A stretch of DNA of 64,000 nt from NCBI GenBank assembly GCA_026954325.1, contig JAIXKK010000101.1:62001-126000 (forward strand), in the 5' to 3' direction. This document shows positions 48,178 through 57,628 of the stretch, in pieces. The position numbers were made by a program, and so were the translations under genes. Position 1 is the first letter of the stretch, and every line of letters begins with the position of its first letter. This DNA is from Bryobacterales bacterium. GTDB lineage: Bacteria; Acidobacteriota; Terriglobia; Bryobacterales; Bryobacteraceae. The notes under the pieces are model-generated. The model was not told the DNA's origin and made no database searches. It was given only the letters and a program-made list of their open reading frames with translations.

Positions 48178-49365
48178 ATGACCACGAACCGCCGGCAGTT
48201 CACCACTACCGCGCTCGTTTCCGCACTCTCCCAGCGGATCCTCGGCGCTAATGACACCATCTCCATCGGTTGCATCGGAACGGGAGGCCGCGCCCAGGTG
48301 CTGATGCGCAACTTTGAGCGTATCCGCAACACGCGCATCGCCGCCGTGTGCGACGTCTGGAAGGACAACCTCGCCAAGGCCCAACAGATCGCCGGGCCCG
48401 GCGCCTTCGCCACCCCGGACTACCGCGAGGTTCTCTCGCGCCAGGACGTCGATGCCGTGCTCATCGGAGCCCCGGACCACCAGCACGTCCCCCTCACCAT
48501 CGCCGCCGTGAACGCCGGCAAGGACGTTTATGTCGAGAAGCCTCTCACGCACGATCTTTCCCAGGGCGCGCCTGTCATCGAAGCCGTTCACCGCGCGCGG
48601 CGCATCGTGCAGGTCGGCACCCAGCAGCGCAGCATGCCCCACATGATCAAAGGCAAGGAACTCGTGCTCGCCGGCAAAATCGGCAAAGTCCACAAAGCCC
48701 ACATCACCTGGAACCGTAATTCGCCGCGCGGGGCCCAGACTTACCAGATCGATCCCGCCTCCGTCGATTGGAAAACGTGGCTTGGCGGCGCCCGGCAACA
48801 GCCCTTCGACCCCTACCGCTTCCGCCAATGGCGCTGGTTCTGGGATTTCGGAGGCGGCCTGTTCACCGACCTCATGGTCCACCAGATCGACATCGTCCAC
48901 TGGATCCTCGGCCTCGATCATCCGCGCACGGCCACCAGCATCGGCGATTGGTTCTCCACCAGGGGAGTTTGGGAAACGCCGGACACCGTCCAGACCCTGC
49001 TCCGTTACCCCGAGTCCGAGGTCCAGGTCTATTTCGAAGGCACCTTCAGCAACGCCCGCAACGCCGCCATGATCGAACTCATGGGCGACGACGGCACGCT
49101 CTATCTCGATCGCGGCCGCTACGAACTCTATCCGGAACTCCGCGCCAAAAAGTTTCCCTACGAGGAGTGGATCCTCGGCGATGGCCCCCGCGGAGCCGAC
49201 TTCTACGAGAATCCCAACGGCGAATTGCTCCACCTCACCAACTGGGTGGAATCCATCCGCTCCCGCAAGCAGCCCGCCGCGCCGGTTGAAGCCGGCGTCA
49301 GTTCCGCTGCCGCCGCGCACCTTGCCAACAAAGCCCTGCGCTCCGGGCGCGTCGCCGCCGCCTGA
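48178..49365 (+). CDS. Gfo/Idh/MocA family oxidoreductase, exported
   Basis: A 395-residue relative of the protein at 15913. The N-terminal signal is shorter (TTNRRQFTTTALVSAL), the Rossmann motif reads CIGTGGRAQ (about residue 36), and the family motif is YVEKPLTHD (about 118). The C-terminal domain has WRWFWDFGGGLFTDLMVHQIDIVHW, with the His residues typical of members that act on sugar derivatives. AGGTG about 6 nt before the ATG supports the start. It lies 40 nt after ctaA and 8 nt before ackA, but a common function is not obvious. Confidence 0.9.
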   Translation: MTTNRRQFTTTALVSALSQRILGANDTISIGCIGTGGRAQVLMRNFERIRNTRIAAVCDVWKDNLAKAQQIAGPGAFATPDYREVLSRQDVDAVLIGAPDHQHVPLTIAAVNAGKDVYVEKPLTHDLSQGAPVIEAVHRARRIVQVGTQQRSMPHMIKGKELVLAGKIGKVHKAHITWNRNSPRGAQTYQIDPASVDWKTWLGGARQQPFDPYRFRQWRWFWDFGGGLFTDLMVHQIDIVHWILGLDHPRTATSIGDWFSTRGVWETPDTVQTLLRYPESEVQVYFEGTFSNARNAAMIELMGDDGTLYLDRGRYELYPELRAKKFPYEEWILGDGPRGADFYENPNGELLHLTNWVESIRSRKQPAAPVEAGVSSAAAAHLANKALRSGRVAAA

Positions 49366-49373
49366 CCCGTCTC

Positions 49374-50618
49374 ATGAAAATACTCGTCCTGAACTTCGGC
49401 AGTTCCACGGCCAAAAGCCAGCTCATTGATACCGATCCGGAACTGATTGCCCGGAACAATGACCGCCTGCTTGCCAAAGTGACGGTCGACCGCATGGGCA
49501 CGCCTTATTCCGTCGTGAATGTCCAGGCGCCCGGCAAGACTCCCGGCAAGAAGCGCATCAAGATCTCCAAGCCCATCTACAAGGCCGAGGATGCCGTTCA
49601 AGCCATCACCGACGCCTATCTTTCCTACCTCCCGGATGAACTTCGCGGCCCGGAGGATATCGAAGGCATCGGCCATCGTGTGGTCCATGGCGGCGAGCGT
49701 TTCCAGACCTCCACCATCATGACCGAAGAGGTGGTGGATGATATCGAAGAAACTGTCGACTTGGCGCCGCTTCACAATCCTCACAACCTCAAGGGCTACT
49801 ACGCCGCCAAGGCGCTGCTGCCCCACGCCAGGCACGTAGCTGTCTTCGACACCTCATTCCACCAGAGCATGCCGCCGCATGCCTATCTCTACGGCCTGCC
49901 CTATCTCTACTACGAACGCTACAGGATCCGCCGCTACGGCTTCCACGGCACTTCCCACCGCTACATCTCTTACCGCTATGCCCGGATCCACGGGCAGACC
50001 CGCGAAGCCTACAAGCTCATCACCTGCCATCTCGGCAACGGCTGTTCCCTCTGCGCCGTCGATCAGGGCCGCTCCATCGACACCTCCATGGGGTTCACCC
50101 CTCTCGAGGGCCTCCTCATGGGCACTCGCTGCGGAGACGTCGATCCCATGGCCGTGTTCTATGTCCTCGCGCATGAGGAGGTGGACGCGCAGGGCCTCGA
50201 ATCCCTCCTCAATCGCATGAGCGGCCTCTACGGCGTTTCCGGAATCTCCAGCGACATGCGCATCCTCCTCGAAGAGATGGCCAAAGGCAGCGGCCGCGCC
50301 AAACTCGCCATCGACATGTTCTGCTATCGCGCCCGCAAATACATCGGCTCGTATATGGCCGCGCTCAACGGCTGCGACGCCATCCTCTTCGGCGGCGGCA
50401 TCGGCGAGAACTCCCCGCCCGTCCGTCAGATGATCTGCGATGGCCTCAAGGGCCTGGGCGTCGAAATCGATGCCGAACGTAACGCCAATGCCATCGGCAT
50501 CGAGGCGCAAATCAGCACGGAGAACTCCCGCACGCCGGTGTGGGTCATCCCCACCAACGAGGAACTGCTCATCGCCCGCGATACGCTCCGCTGCATCCTC
50601 GGCCTGCCGCTGCCTTAG
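49374..50618 (+). CDS. ackA: Acetate kinase
   Basis: The enzyme interconverts acetate plus ATP with acetyl phosphate. The 414-residue chain begins LVLNFGSSTAKSQL, the N-terminal ASKHA phosphate loop, and contains the acetate kinase signatures GIGHRVVHGGERF (about residue 100), VFDTSFHQSMPP (about 158), RRYGFHGTSH (about 186), CHLGNGCS and ILFGGGIGENS (about 340). A short basic stretch (PGKTPGKKRIKIS, about 54-66) is longer than in the best-known enzymes. No phosphotransacetylase gene is next to it. The stop codon overlaps that of the convergent acetyltransferase gene in the sequence TTAG. Confidence 0.94.
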   Translation: MKILVLNFGSSTAKSQLIDTDPELIARNNDRLLAKVTVDRMGTPYSVVNVQAPGKTPGKKRIKISKPIYKAEDAVQAITDAYLSYLPDELRGPEDIEGIGHRVVHGGERFQTSTIMTEEVVDDIEETVDLAPLHNPHNLKGYYAAKALLPHARHVAVFDTSFHQSMPPHAYLYGLPYLYYERYRIRRYGFHGTSHRYISYRYARIHGQTREAYKLITCHLGNGCSLCAVDQGRSIDTSMGFTPLEGLLMGTRCGDVDPMAVFYVLAHEEVDAQGLESLLNRMSGLYGVSGISSDMRILLEEMAKGSGRAKLAIDMFCYRARKYIGSYMAALNGCDAILFGGGIGENSPPVRQMICDGLKGLGVEIDAERNANAIGIEAQISTENSRTPVWVIPTNEELLIARDTLRCILGLPLP

Positions 50619-51355
50619 CGCCGCGCGGCGAAGCCTTCGTAATACTCGCAATGCGGGACAAAACCAAGCCTGCCGTACACCCGCATCGCCGCCGTGTTGC
50701 CCAGGTACACGTTCAGCGCGATGGTGCGTATGCCGCGCAGCAATAGTTCTTCCACAACCGCTCCCGTCGTCACTCGAGCCAACCCGCGCCCGCGCCAGTC
50801 GCGGTGCGTGTACACGTTCCCCACCGCCGCGGCGCTTTCCTCCACTGAGGTGAGATGCGTTCCCGCCACCGCCGCCAATCGCCCCTCGCGCCGCACTCCG
50901 AAAAACGTGCCCTCCTCCAACATCGTGTCGAAGAAGAAATCCGGTGACTCCCCATCCGCTTCACCATCCGCATACAAAGCGCGCAACTCCTCGGCATGTT
51001 CCACGCTCAGCCGCTCGACGCCGCCCGGACCGCGCCCGTGGAATGACTCCAGCCGCATCCGCGCCACCCGTTTGCGCCGCTCGATCCGGTAGAACCGCTC
51101 CACCACCGCCGCCGCCTCGGGCCGGATCTGGAGATACGCCTTCTCCTCCAGCGGAGCGCCCGCCAATGCCTCCTCCACTTCCCCCATCGCAAACAGCACC
51201 GGCGTTCCAAACTCGCAATAAAACAAAATCAGCCCGTCCTGTTTTGGACTCAGGTGCCACCGGCAGTGCTCCCGCCGGTCCGGAGCCAGGTCCCCCAAAG
51301 CGTACACCGCCCACGGCCGGTCCCGGTTGAGAACCTCCCGCACCCGTTCGATCAT
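50615..51355 (-). CDS. GNAT family N-acetyltransferase
   Basis: A 246-residue protein. The GNAT domain fills the C-terminal half, with the acetyl-CoA-binding segment VYTHRDWRGRGLAR (about residues 185-200) followed by ALNVYLGNTAAMRVYGRLGF, where the Asn-x-x-Ala-x-x-Tyr pattern is typical. The N-terminal 120 residues are a separate region, perhaps a degenerate second GNAT domain. The start overlaps the stop of the glycosyltransferase gene by ATGA, so the two are translated together. The substrate is not known. It may act on an amino sugar or peptide made or moved by the upstream enzyme. Confidence 0.85.
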   Translation of the reverse strand: MIERVREVLNRDRPWAVYALGDLAPDRREHCRWHLSPKQDGLILFYCEFGTPVLFAMGEVEEALAGAPLEEKAYLQIRPEAAAVVERFYRIERRKRVARMRLESFHGRGPGGVERLSVEHAEELRALYADGEADGESPDFFFDTMLEEGTFFGVRREGRLAAVAGTHLTSVEESAAAVGNVYTHRDWRGRGLARVTTGAVVEELLLRGIRTIALNVYLGNTAAMRVYGRLGFVPHCEYYEGFAARR

Positions 51356-53235
51356 GGCTGCCGGAACCCAACCGCCGTCAGAATCACCCCCAATTCCCGC
51401 TGATCACCGGGGATTTGCAGGGCCCGGTCCACTTCAATCGCCACCGTCGCCGTCTCCCCGCTCCCCTTCACCGGAGGCGTCTCCATCTTCTGCTTCCCCG
51501 CGGCGGAAAATGTGCGCGACGCGAGCGTCACTCCGTCCACCGCCACCGTCACCGTGCGGCCCACCGCCTGTTCCGGCACATACAACTCCACCTCCAGCGG
51601 CAGCACTGCCGGAGGGCGCTTCAACAACAGCACCGCGCGCTTCCCCATCCACCGGTAGCTCCCCTGCTCCAGTTGATTCACCCCGCTGACAATCTGTTGC
51701 CCGGCTTGCGGAGCATTCATGGGCAGAAAACTCAACTCGGGCTTTCGCTCCACCACAGTTTCCACGCGCACTACATCAATGGGGCCCGGGCTCACATCGA
51801 ACGCCCGCAATCCCATCGCCGCCGCGCTATACCCGGATTGCGCATGGATTCCGATCAGTCGCGGCGGCAGCCGGGAAGTCACCGGGACCTCCGCAATGGG
51901 AACCAGCGCCCCGCCGCCCGTCGTGAACGGAATCGCCGTCAGTTGGCTGCTCAGCACCACGTCCCCCGGCCGAAGCGCCTGCCCGCGCTCGAGCGGAATG
52001 GCCCCCGCCGATTCGGCGTAAAACCGCAGCCCCAATTCTCCGTTCACCCACACCCGCTTGTTTTCCCAATCTTTCTCGTAATGCCTCACCACCTGCCGGT
52101 AGCCGTCCCAATGGTCATAGTTCACCACCGCAAGAGAGAGACCAACCGCCAGTTGCGCGCCAAAACTCAACCACAGCCACAGTGGCCGCTCCGAAAACCG
52201 CCGCGTGGCCAGCAAGGCCACCGGCAACGCCAGCGGCAACAGATACCGCGCCGACCCGGCGAAAAACAGCGCCAGCGACGCCGCGAAGAAAAGCAGCACC
52301 CATTGCGCCGGCCACTCCCGCCATTGGCGCACGCACAGCGCGATCACCGCCAACCCGGCCGCCAGCGGCACGGCCATCAGCGCGCCCCACCCCAACGCCA
52401 CGCCGCCTACAACCGCCGCTGCCGGAAACCCCACCGGACCAAGCGCGAGCACCGGAAACACCACCCACCCCAGATGCACCGTCAACGCCGCTGCGTTGCG
52501 GCCCTTGTTGGCCAGCGTCTGCAACCCGTATTTCGTGAAATACCCGGCCAGCACCTGCGCCGGCAGCGCATCCGAAGTCAGTTTCTCGAATACCTCCCAA
52601 CCCGTCAGCACCAGCGGAACCACCAGCACCGCCGCCCACGCCGCGCGCCACTCCCTGCGCTTCCGCCACAAGTACAGCCCGAGCAGCGGAGTCAGCAGCA
52701 CCGATTGGAACGCCGACATCGCGGCGAACGGCATCACCGCCGCCGAAGCGGCCAGCCACTTGCCGGACCGCTCCTCCACGGCCTTCACGAACAGCGCAAT
52801 CACCGCCAGCCAGAACGCCAGGAACGGCAGATCGCTCTCGAGTGAGTTCCCGTTCACCACAAACGCCGGCGTCGCGAGAAACAGCAGCGCCGCCGGCAGC
52901 GGCCGCGTGGTAAAACGCCGCGCCAGCGACAGCGCGGCCAGCGCCGCGAGCAGCGAAAACAGGATGTACGCCGCGTGATACGGAACCTCGCGGATGTCCT
53001 TCGTCACCGCCAGCAGCGCCGCGAGAAACCAGGCGTTGAACGGAGGGTGCGGATGTCCCTGCATGGTGACCTTCGCTCCCTGGAAGACAAACCACACATG
53101 CTGCGGATGCAGCGGATTGATCTGCGCATACTGCGCGGCGTTCAGATAGTTGACGTCGTCGCCTTGAATCGCCTGGTTCAAAAACGGCACACGCAGCAGC
53201 AGGACGAACAAAACCACCGCCAGCGTGTCGCGCAC
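51352..53235 (-). CDS. GT-C membrane glycosyltransferase (GT39/ArnT-like)
   Basis: A 627-residue membrane protein. The first loop after helix 1 carries the GT-C acidic motif QGDDVNYL (about residues 23-30). About 11-12 helices run to residue 380, and a periplasmic C-terminal part of about 240 residues with beta-sheet character follows. Enzymes of this type move a sugar from a polyprenyl-phosphate carrier to protein or lipid on the outside of the inner membrane. The acceptor is unknown. The gene starts 4 nt after gcvPB and ends with an ATGA overlap into the GNAT gene, so it is transcribed with the glycine cleavage operon although no functional link is evident. Confidence 0.83.
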   Translation of the reverse strand: MRDTLAVVLFVLLLRVPFLNQAIQGDDVNYLNAAQYAQINPLHPQHVWFVFQGAKVTMQGHPHPPFNAWFLAALLAVTKDIREVPYHAAYILFSLLAALAALSLARRFTTRPLPAALLFLATPAFVVNGNSLESDLPFLAFWLAVIALFVKAVEERSGKWLAASAAVMPFAAMSAFQSVLLTPLLGLYLWRKRREWRAAWAAVLVVPLVLTGWEVFEKLTSDALPAQVLAGYFTKYGLQTLANKGRNAAALTVHLGWVVFPVLALGPVGFPAAAVVGGVALGWGALMAVPLAAGLAVIALCVRQWREWPAQWVLLFFAASLALFFAGSARYLLPLALPVALLATRRFSERPLWLWLSFGAQLAVGLSLAVVNYDHWDGYRQVVRHYEKDWENKRVWVNGELGLRFYAESAGAIPLERGQALRPGDVVLSSQLTAIPFTTGGGALVPIAEVPVTSRLPPRLIGIHAQSGYSAAAMGLRAFDVSPGPIDVVRVETVVERKPELSFLPMNAPQAGQQIVSGVNQLEQGSYRWMGKRAVLLLKRPPAVLPLEVELYVPEQAVGRTVTVAVDGVTLASRTFSAAGKQKMETPPVKGSGETATVAIEVDRALQIPGDQRELGVILTAVGFRQP

Positions 53236-53239
53236 CGCT

Positions 53240-54733
53240 TCAATCCGCCGCTTGGCTTACCGCGGCCTCGCGCTTCCAGCGAAGAATCGGCTTGCGCGCC
53301 GCGGTCACTTCGTCCACGCGCGAAGTGCGCGTGTCATAAGGAGCCTTCAACACGAATTGCGGATCGGTCTCCACTTCCTTCGCAATGCTCGCCATCGCTT
53401 CGATAAACAGGTCGAGTTCCTGCTTGCCCTCGGTCTCGGTGGGCTCAATCATCAGCGCCCCGTGCACGATCAGCGGGAAAGCCACCGTATAGGGATGGAA
53501 CCCGTAGTCGATCAGCCGCTTGGCGATGTCCATGGTGCGCACGCCCAGTTTCGCCTGCCGCTCGTCGCTGAATACGCACTCGTGCATGCTCGGGCTCTGG
53601 TATGGGAGGTCGTAATACGGCTCCAGTCCCTTGCGGATGTAGTTGGCGTTCAACAACGCGTCGAGCGTCGCCTGCCGCAATCCCGGCGCGCCATGCGCCA
53701 TGATGTAGGCCAGCGCCACGCCGAAGTTTCCGTAGAATGCGCGCACTTTCCCGATAGACCGCGGCCTGTCCCAGTTCCAGTTCCACATCCCGTTCACGCG
53801 CGTCAGCCGCGGCGCCGGCAGGAACGGCTCCATGTGGCTCTTCACCGCCACCGCCCCCGCTCCCGGACCGCCGCCGCCGTGCGGAGTCGAGAAAGTCTTG
53901 TGCAGGTTGAGGTGCATCACATCGATGCCGAAATCCCCGGGGCGCGTAATGCCCACCAGCGCGTTCATGTTGGCGCCGTCCATGTAAACCAGCGCGCCGC
54001 GGGAGTGCATCAACCCGGTCACCTTCGCAATCTCCTCCTCGAACACTCCGAGCGTGTTCGGGTTGGTGACCATCAGCGCCGCGATGTCCTCGTTCGCAAT
54101 CCGCGACAGCGCCTCGAGGTCGATCACGCCCTTGTCGTTCGACTTCAGGTTCGCCACGCCGTAGCCGGCGATGGCCGCCGTCGCCGGATTCGTCCCGTGC
54201 GCCGAATCCGGAATGATAACTTTCTTCCGTGGATTGCCGCGCGATTCGAGCAACGCCCGAATCATCAGCACTCCCGTCAACTCTCCATGCGCGCCCGCCG
54301 CCGGTTCCAGCGTCACCGCGTCCATCCCCGTAATTTCCGCCAGCGCGCTCTCGAGTTGCGCCATCACCTCCATCGCGCCCTGCGCCACTTCCGCCGGCTG
54401 ATAAGGATGCGCCCACGCCAGTCCCTCGGTCCGCGCCACCAGTTCGTTGACGCGCGGGTTGTACTTCATGGTGCAGGAACCCAGCGGAAACAATCCGAGA
54501 TCGATGCCGTAGTTCCACGTGGACAACCGCGAGAAGTGGCGGATCACTTCCACTTCGCTCACCTCGGGAAAGTCCTCGATCTCCTCCCGTGTATTCGCCG
54601 CCCCCAGCGCCGCCGCCGCGTCCACCGCGGGCACGTCCAGCTCCGGCAACTGGTAGCCCTTCTTGCCGGGCGAACTCCTCTCAAACAGAAGAGGCTCGTT
54701 TTGATTGATGTGGCTTCTTACTTTTCCTGGCAT
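53240..54733 (-). CDS. gcvPB: Glycine dehydrogenase (decarboxylating), subunit 2 (GcvPB)
   Basis: The C-terminal half of the split P-protein, 497 residues. The pyridoxal-phosphate Lys is in NLHKTFSTPHGGGGPGAG near residue 279, and other typical parts are YNPRVNELVAR and EPAAGAHGELTG. With GcvPA it decarboxylates glycine and passes the aminomethyl group to lipoyl-GcvH. The frame is open 21 codons upstream of 54733, but those residues lie inside gcvPA. The chosen ATG is 2 nt after the gcvPA stop and yields the normal N-terminus. Confidence 0.95.
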   Translation of the reverse strand: MPGKVRSHINQNEPLLFERSSPGKKGYQLPELDVPAVDAAAALGAANTREEIEDFPEVSEVEVIRHFSRLSTWNYGIDLGLFPLGSCTMKYNPRVNELVARTEGLAWAHPYQPAEVAQGAMEVMAQLESALAEITGMDAVTLEPAAGAHGELTGVLMIRALLESRGNPRKKVIIPDSAHGTNPATAAIAGYGVANLKSNDKGVIDLEALSRIANEDIAALMVTNPNTLGVFEEEIAKVTGLMHSRGALVYMDGANMNALVGITRPGDFGIDVMHLNLHKTFSTPHGGGGPGAGAVAVKSHMEPFLPAPRLTRVNGMWNWNWDRPRSIGKVRAFYGNFGVALAYIMAHGAPGLRQATLDALLNANYIRKGLEPYYDLPYQSPSMHECVFSDERQAKLGVRTMDIAKRLIDYGFHPYTVAFPLIVHGALMIEPTETEGKQELDLFIEAMASIAKEVETDPQFVLKAPYDTRTSRVDEVTAARKPILRWKREAAVSQAAD

Positions 54734-54735
54734 GT

Positions 54736-56049
54736 TCAGGCGATTGCTTTCTTCACCGCGTCCATCTGTTCGCGCTTGCTCATCTCCGTGGCGCACAGCA
54801 GCAGGCAGTCACTCAACTCCGGATAGAACCGGCCGAGCGGCAGCCCGCCGATGATTTTCCGCTTCAGCAATTCCGCGTTCACCTCGTCCGGGCTCCCGCC
54901 GTTCGTCTTCACCGCGAATTCATTGAAGAAGGGAGCGGAAAACCGCCGCTTCACGCCGCCGCCGAGATAATGCGCCTTGCTCAAATTCTGCCCGGCCAGT
55001 TCCCGCAACCCCTGTTTCCCATATACCGACAGGAACACCGTCGCCATCAAAGCGATCAAGGCCTGGTTGGTGCAGATATTCGAAGTGGCCTTCTCGCGCC
55101 GGATGTGCTGCTCGCGCGTCGATAGCGTCAGGCAAAACGCGCGGTTCCCGTTCGAGTCCTTCGTCTCTCCCGCAAGCCTTCCCGGAAGCTGGCGGATGAA
55201 TCTCTCCTTCGTCGCCATGATCCCGGCAAAGGGCCCGCCATAGCTCGGCGGGTGCGCGAAACTTTGCAGTTCCCCCACCACGATATCCGCATCGCGCGGA
55301 GGCTCCAGCAGGCCGAGCGAAACGGCCTCCGTAAACACGTAAACCAGCAGAGCGCCCTTCTTGTGGGCGAGCGCGGCCGCCTTGCGCCAGTCCTCGATCG
55401 AACCGAGAAAATTCGGTGATTGAATGATCACCGCCGCCGTCTGTTCGTCCAGTTGCTTTTCAAGGCCGGCAAAGTCCAGCGTGCCCGATTCGGAGTCGTA
55501 GCCGATTTCCGCCACCGGCGCGCCCTCGTAGCGCGAATACGTGTCGAGCACCATGCGGTATTCCGGATGCACCGTCTTCGCCGCCAGCACCTTGTCGCGG
55601 CCGGTAATGCGCCTCGCCATCATCGCCGCCTCGGGCACGGCCGTCGACCCGTCGTACATCGACGCGTTCGCCACGTCCATCCCCGTCAACTGGCAGATCA
55701 TCGTCTGGAATTCGAAGATGGTGGTCAGCGTTCCCTGCGCGATCTCGGCCTGATACGGCGTGTACGAAGTGAGAAATTCACCTCGCGAAACGACAACATC
55801 CACCATCACCGGACGGTAGTGGTGATACACTCCCGCGCCCAGAAAACTCGCATACCCCGCCGCGTTCTCATCGCCGCGGGCGCGAAAATAATCCACAATC
55901 TCATACTCGGACTTGCCCGCCGGCAGGTTGAGCGGACGGTTCAATAAGACGTCCTGCGGCAAGTGCGAATACAACTGCTCGAGCGAATCTAGCCCAAGCG
56001 CATCGAGCATCTGTCTGCGCTCGGTGTCGGACTTCGGAAGGTAACGCAA
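54736..56049 (-). CDS. gcvPA: Glycine dehydrogenase (decarboxylating), subunit 1 (GcvPA)
   Basis: The N-terminal half of the split P-protein, 437 residues, the standard length. Typical segments are MRYLPKSDTERRQMLDALG at the start, TSYTPYQAEIAQGTLT and MYDGSTAVPEAAMMA (about residues 95-140) and LSTREQHIRREKATSNICTN (about 310). It has the aminotransferase fold but no active-site Lys, as expected, because the cofactor is held by GcvPB. It sits 9 nt behind gcvH. Confidence 0.95.
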   Translation of the reverse strand: MRYLPKSDTERRQMLDALGLDSLEQLYSHLPQDVLLNRPLNLPAGKSEYEIVDYFRARGDENAAGYASFLGAGVYHHYRPVMVDVVVSRGEFLTSYTPYQAEIAQGTLTTIFEFQTMICQLTGMDVANASMYDGSTAVPEAAMMARRITGRDKVLAAKTVHPEYRMVLDTYSRYEGAPVAEIGYDSESGTLDFAGLEKQLDEQTAAVIIQSPNFLGSIEDWRKAAALAHKKGALLVYVFTEAVSLGLLEPPRDADIVVGELQSFAHPPSYGGPFAGIMATKERFIRQLPGRLAGETKDSNGNRAFCLTLSTREQHIRREKATSNICTNQALIALMATVFLSVYGKQGLRELAGQNLSKAHYLGGGVKRRFSAPFFNEFAVKTNGGSPDEVNAELLKRKIIGGLPLGRFYPELSDCLLLCATEMSKREQMDAVKKAIA

Positions 56050-56058
56050 GTCGGAATC

Positions 56059-56436
56059 CTACTCTCCTATGTAACTCAGATACTCCGCGGCGCTGAGAAG
56101 GCTGGTGATTTCTTCCGGGGAGCCGAGCCGGATCTTCACCAGCCACGCCTCGCCGTGCGGATCCTCGTTCAGTTTCTCCGGAGCAGCGGCCAGAGCCTCA
56201 TTGATCTCCACCACCTCCCCGGAAACCGGCGAATAGATATCGGAGACCGCTTTCACCGATTCCACTGAGCCGATAGTCTTGCCTTGCTCCACCGCCGTTC
56301 CAGTCTTCGGCAGGTCGACATATACGATATCGCCCAACTCCTTCTGCGCGTGGTCGGTGATTCCCATGGTGGCTGTGTCCCCATCGACACGCACCCATTC
56401 ATGCTCTTTTGTGTAATGGAAGTTTTCCGGGTACAT
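56059..56436 (-). CDS. gcvH: Glycine cleavage system H protein
   Basis: The lipoyl carrier of the glycine cleavage system, 125 residues. The lipoylated residue is Lys62 in ESVKAVSD, within the usual ETVKA-type motif. The N-terminus (YPENFHYTKEHEWV) is family-typical. It starts 3 nt after the gcvT stop and hands the aminomethyl group from the P-protein to GcvT. No gene for a lipoyl ligase or dihydrolipoamide dehydrogenase is present here. Confidence 0.96.
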   Translation of the reverse strand: MYPENFHYTKEHEWVRVDGDTATMGITDHAQKELGDIVYVDLPKTGTAVEQGKTIGSVESVKAVSDIYSPVSGEVVEINEALAAAPEKLNEDPHGEAWLVKIRLGSPEEITSLLSAAEYLSYIGE

Positions 56437-56439
56437 GGT

Positions 56440-57549
56440 TTAATTGGCTCGCTTATAGAATGGCATCGGCCGCGTGACTGCTTCCACCGGCTGATTTCGA
56501 ATCATTACCTGGATGGTCCGCCCCGGCTCCGCGTGAGCAGCCGGCACATAACACATCCCGATGTTTTTGCCGAGCGTCGGAGAAGGTCCGCCGCTGGTCA
56601 CCCATCCCGCGGGCGCGCCGCCGATCATGATCTCATAGCCGTCGCGGCCGATGCCGCGCCCGGTCATCTCGAATCCCGTCAGCACCCGCCGTACGCCGCG
56701 CTCATGCTGCTCGAGCAGCGCTTTCCGCCCCAGGAACGGGCCTTTCTCGAACTTCACGATGCGCCCCAACCCCGCCTCGAAGGGCGTAATGCTGGCCGTA
56801 ATCTCGTGTCCGTAGAGCGCCATGGCCGCCTCGAGACGCAGCGTGTTCCGCGCGCCCAATCCGGCGGGCTTGATGCCGAACTCCGCGCCCGCCTCCAGCA
56901 CCGCGTTCCAGACGCGCGCCGCGTCGCCGCCGGCTACGTACAATTCAAATCCGAGTTCTCCGGTATAGCCGGTTCGTGCAATCCGCGCCGGCACGCCGCT
57001 TACCGTTCCATCCACGAAGTGGTAATACTTGACCGGCGCGAGGTCCGTATCCGTCAACTTTTGCACCGTCGCCGGAGCATGCGGCCCTTGCACCGCAAGC
57101 AATGCGTATTTCTCGCTCGCAAACTCCACTTCGGCCTGAAACGTGTTGTGCTCGCGGATATGCGCGTAGTCCTTGTCCTGGTTCGAGGCGTTGACGCACA
57201 GGAAATAGTGCTGGCCGGCCACCTTGTGCACCAGAATATCGTCCACAAACCCGCCATGTTCATAAAGCAGCGCCGAATACTGCGCCTGCCCGTCCTTTAA
57301 CTTTGACACCGCGTTCGGCGTCAGGTAATCGAGGAGAGCAAACGCCTCCGGCCCGCGGATTTCGATCTCCCCCATGTGGCTGACATCGAAGATGCCCGCC
57401 GCCTTCCGCACGGTGTTGTGCTCATCCATGATGCCCGAATATTGCACGGGCATGTCCCAACCGCCGAAGTCCACCATCTTCGCTCCCAGTCCGCGATGGA
57501 TGGCGTTCAGCGGCGTCTGCCTCAGCGGTTCTCCGGCTCTTTCGCTCAT
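56440..57549 (-). CDS. gcvT: Aminomethyltransferase GcvT (T protein)
   Basis: The T-protein of 369 residues transfers the methylene group from aminomethyl-lipoyl-GcvH to tetrahydrofolate and releases ammonia. Characteristic parts are GLGAKMVDFGGWDMPVQY, FDVSHMGEIEIRG (with the folate-site Asp) and ARTGYTGELGFELY. It is the first gene of the operon gcvT-gcvH-gcvPA-gcvPB. The 79-nt gap to the divergent RidA-type gene is too short for a glycine riboswitch, and none is visible. TAGATT 9 nt before the ATG may be part of its promoter. Confidence 0.96.
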   Translation of the reverse strand: MSERAGEPLRQTPLNAIHRGLGAKMVDFGGWDMPVQYSGIMDEHNTVRKAAGIFDVSHMGEIEIRGPEAFALLDYLTPNAVSKLKDGQAQYSALLYEHGGFVDDILVHKVAGQHYFLCVNASNQDKDYAHIREHNTFQAEVEFASEKYALLAVQGPHAPATVQKLTDTDLAPVKYYHFVDGTVSGVPARIARTGYTGELGFELYVAGGDAARVWNAVLEAGAEFGIKPAGLGARNTLRLEAAMALYGHEITASITPFEAGLGRIVKFEKGPFLGRKALLEQHERGVRRVLTGFEMTGRGIGRDGYEIMIGGAPAGWVTSGGPSPTLGKNIGMCYVPAAHAEPGRTIQVMIRNQPVEAVTRPMPFYKRAN

Positions 57550-57628
57550 GAATTCTTCAATCTAGCATGGAACGCTACAACCCCGGCGCCCATCGGGCCC
57601 TCCGTCGGTGGTAGCATAATTTCGACAT

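Noticed and set aside
53225..54826. 533-codon plus-strand open frame
   Set aside because: Antisense to gcvPB. The sense protein is complete with its cofactor site, so this is a shadow.
57550..57628. Glycine riboswitch in front of gcvT
   Set aside because: The gap is only 79 nt and shows none of the conserved riboswitch elements.
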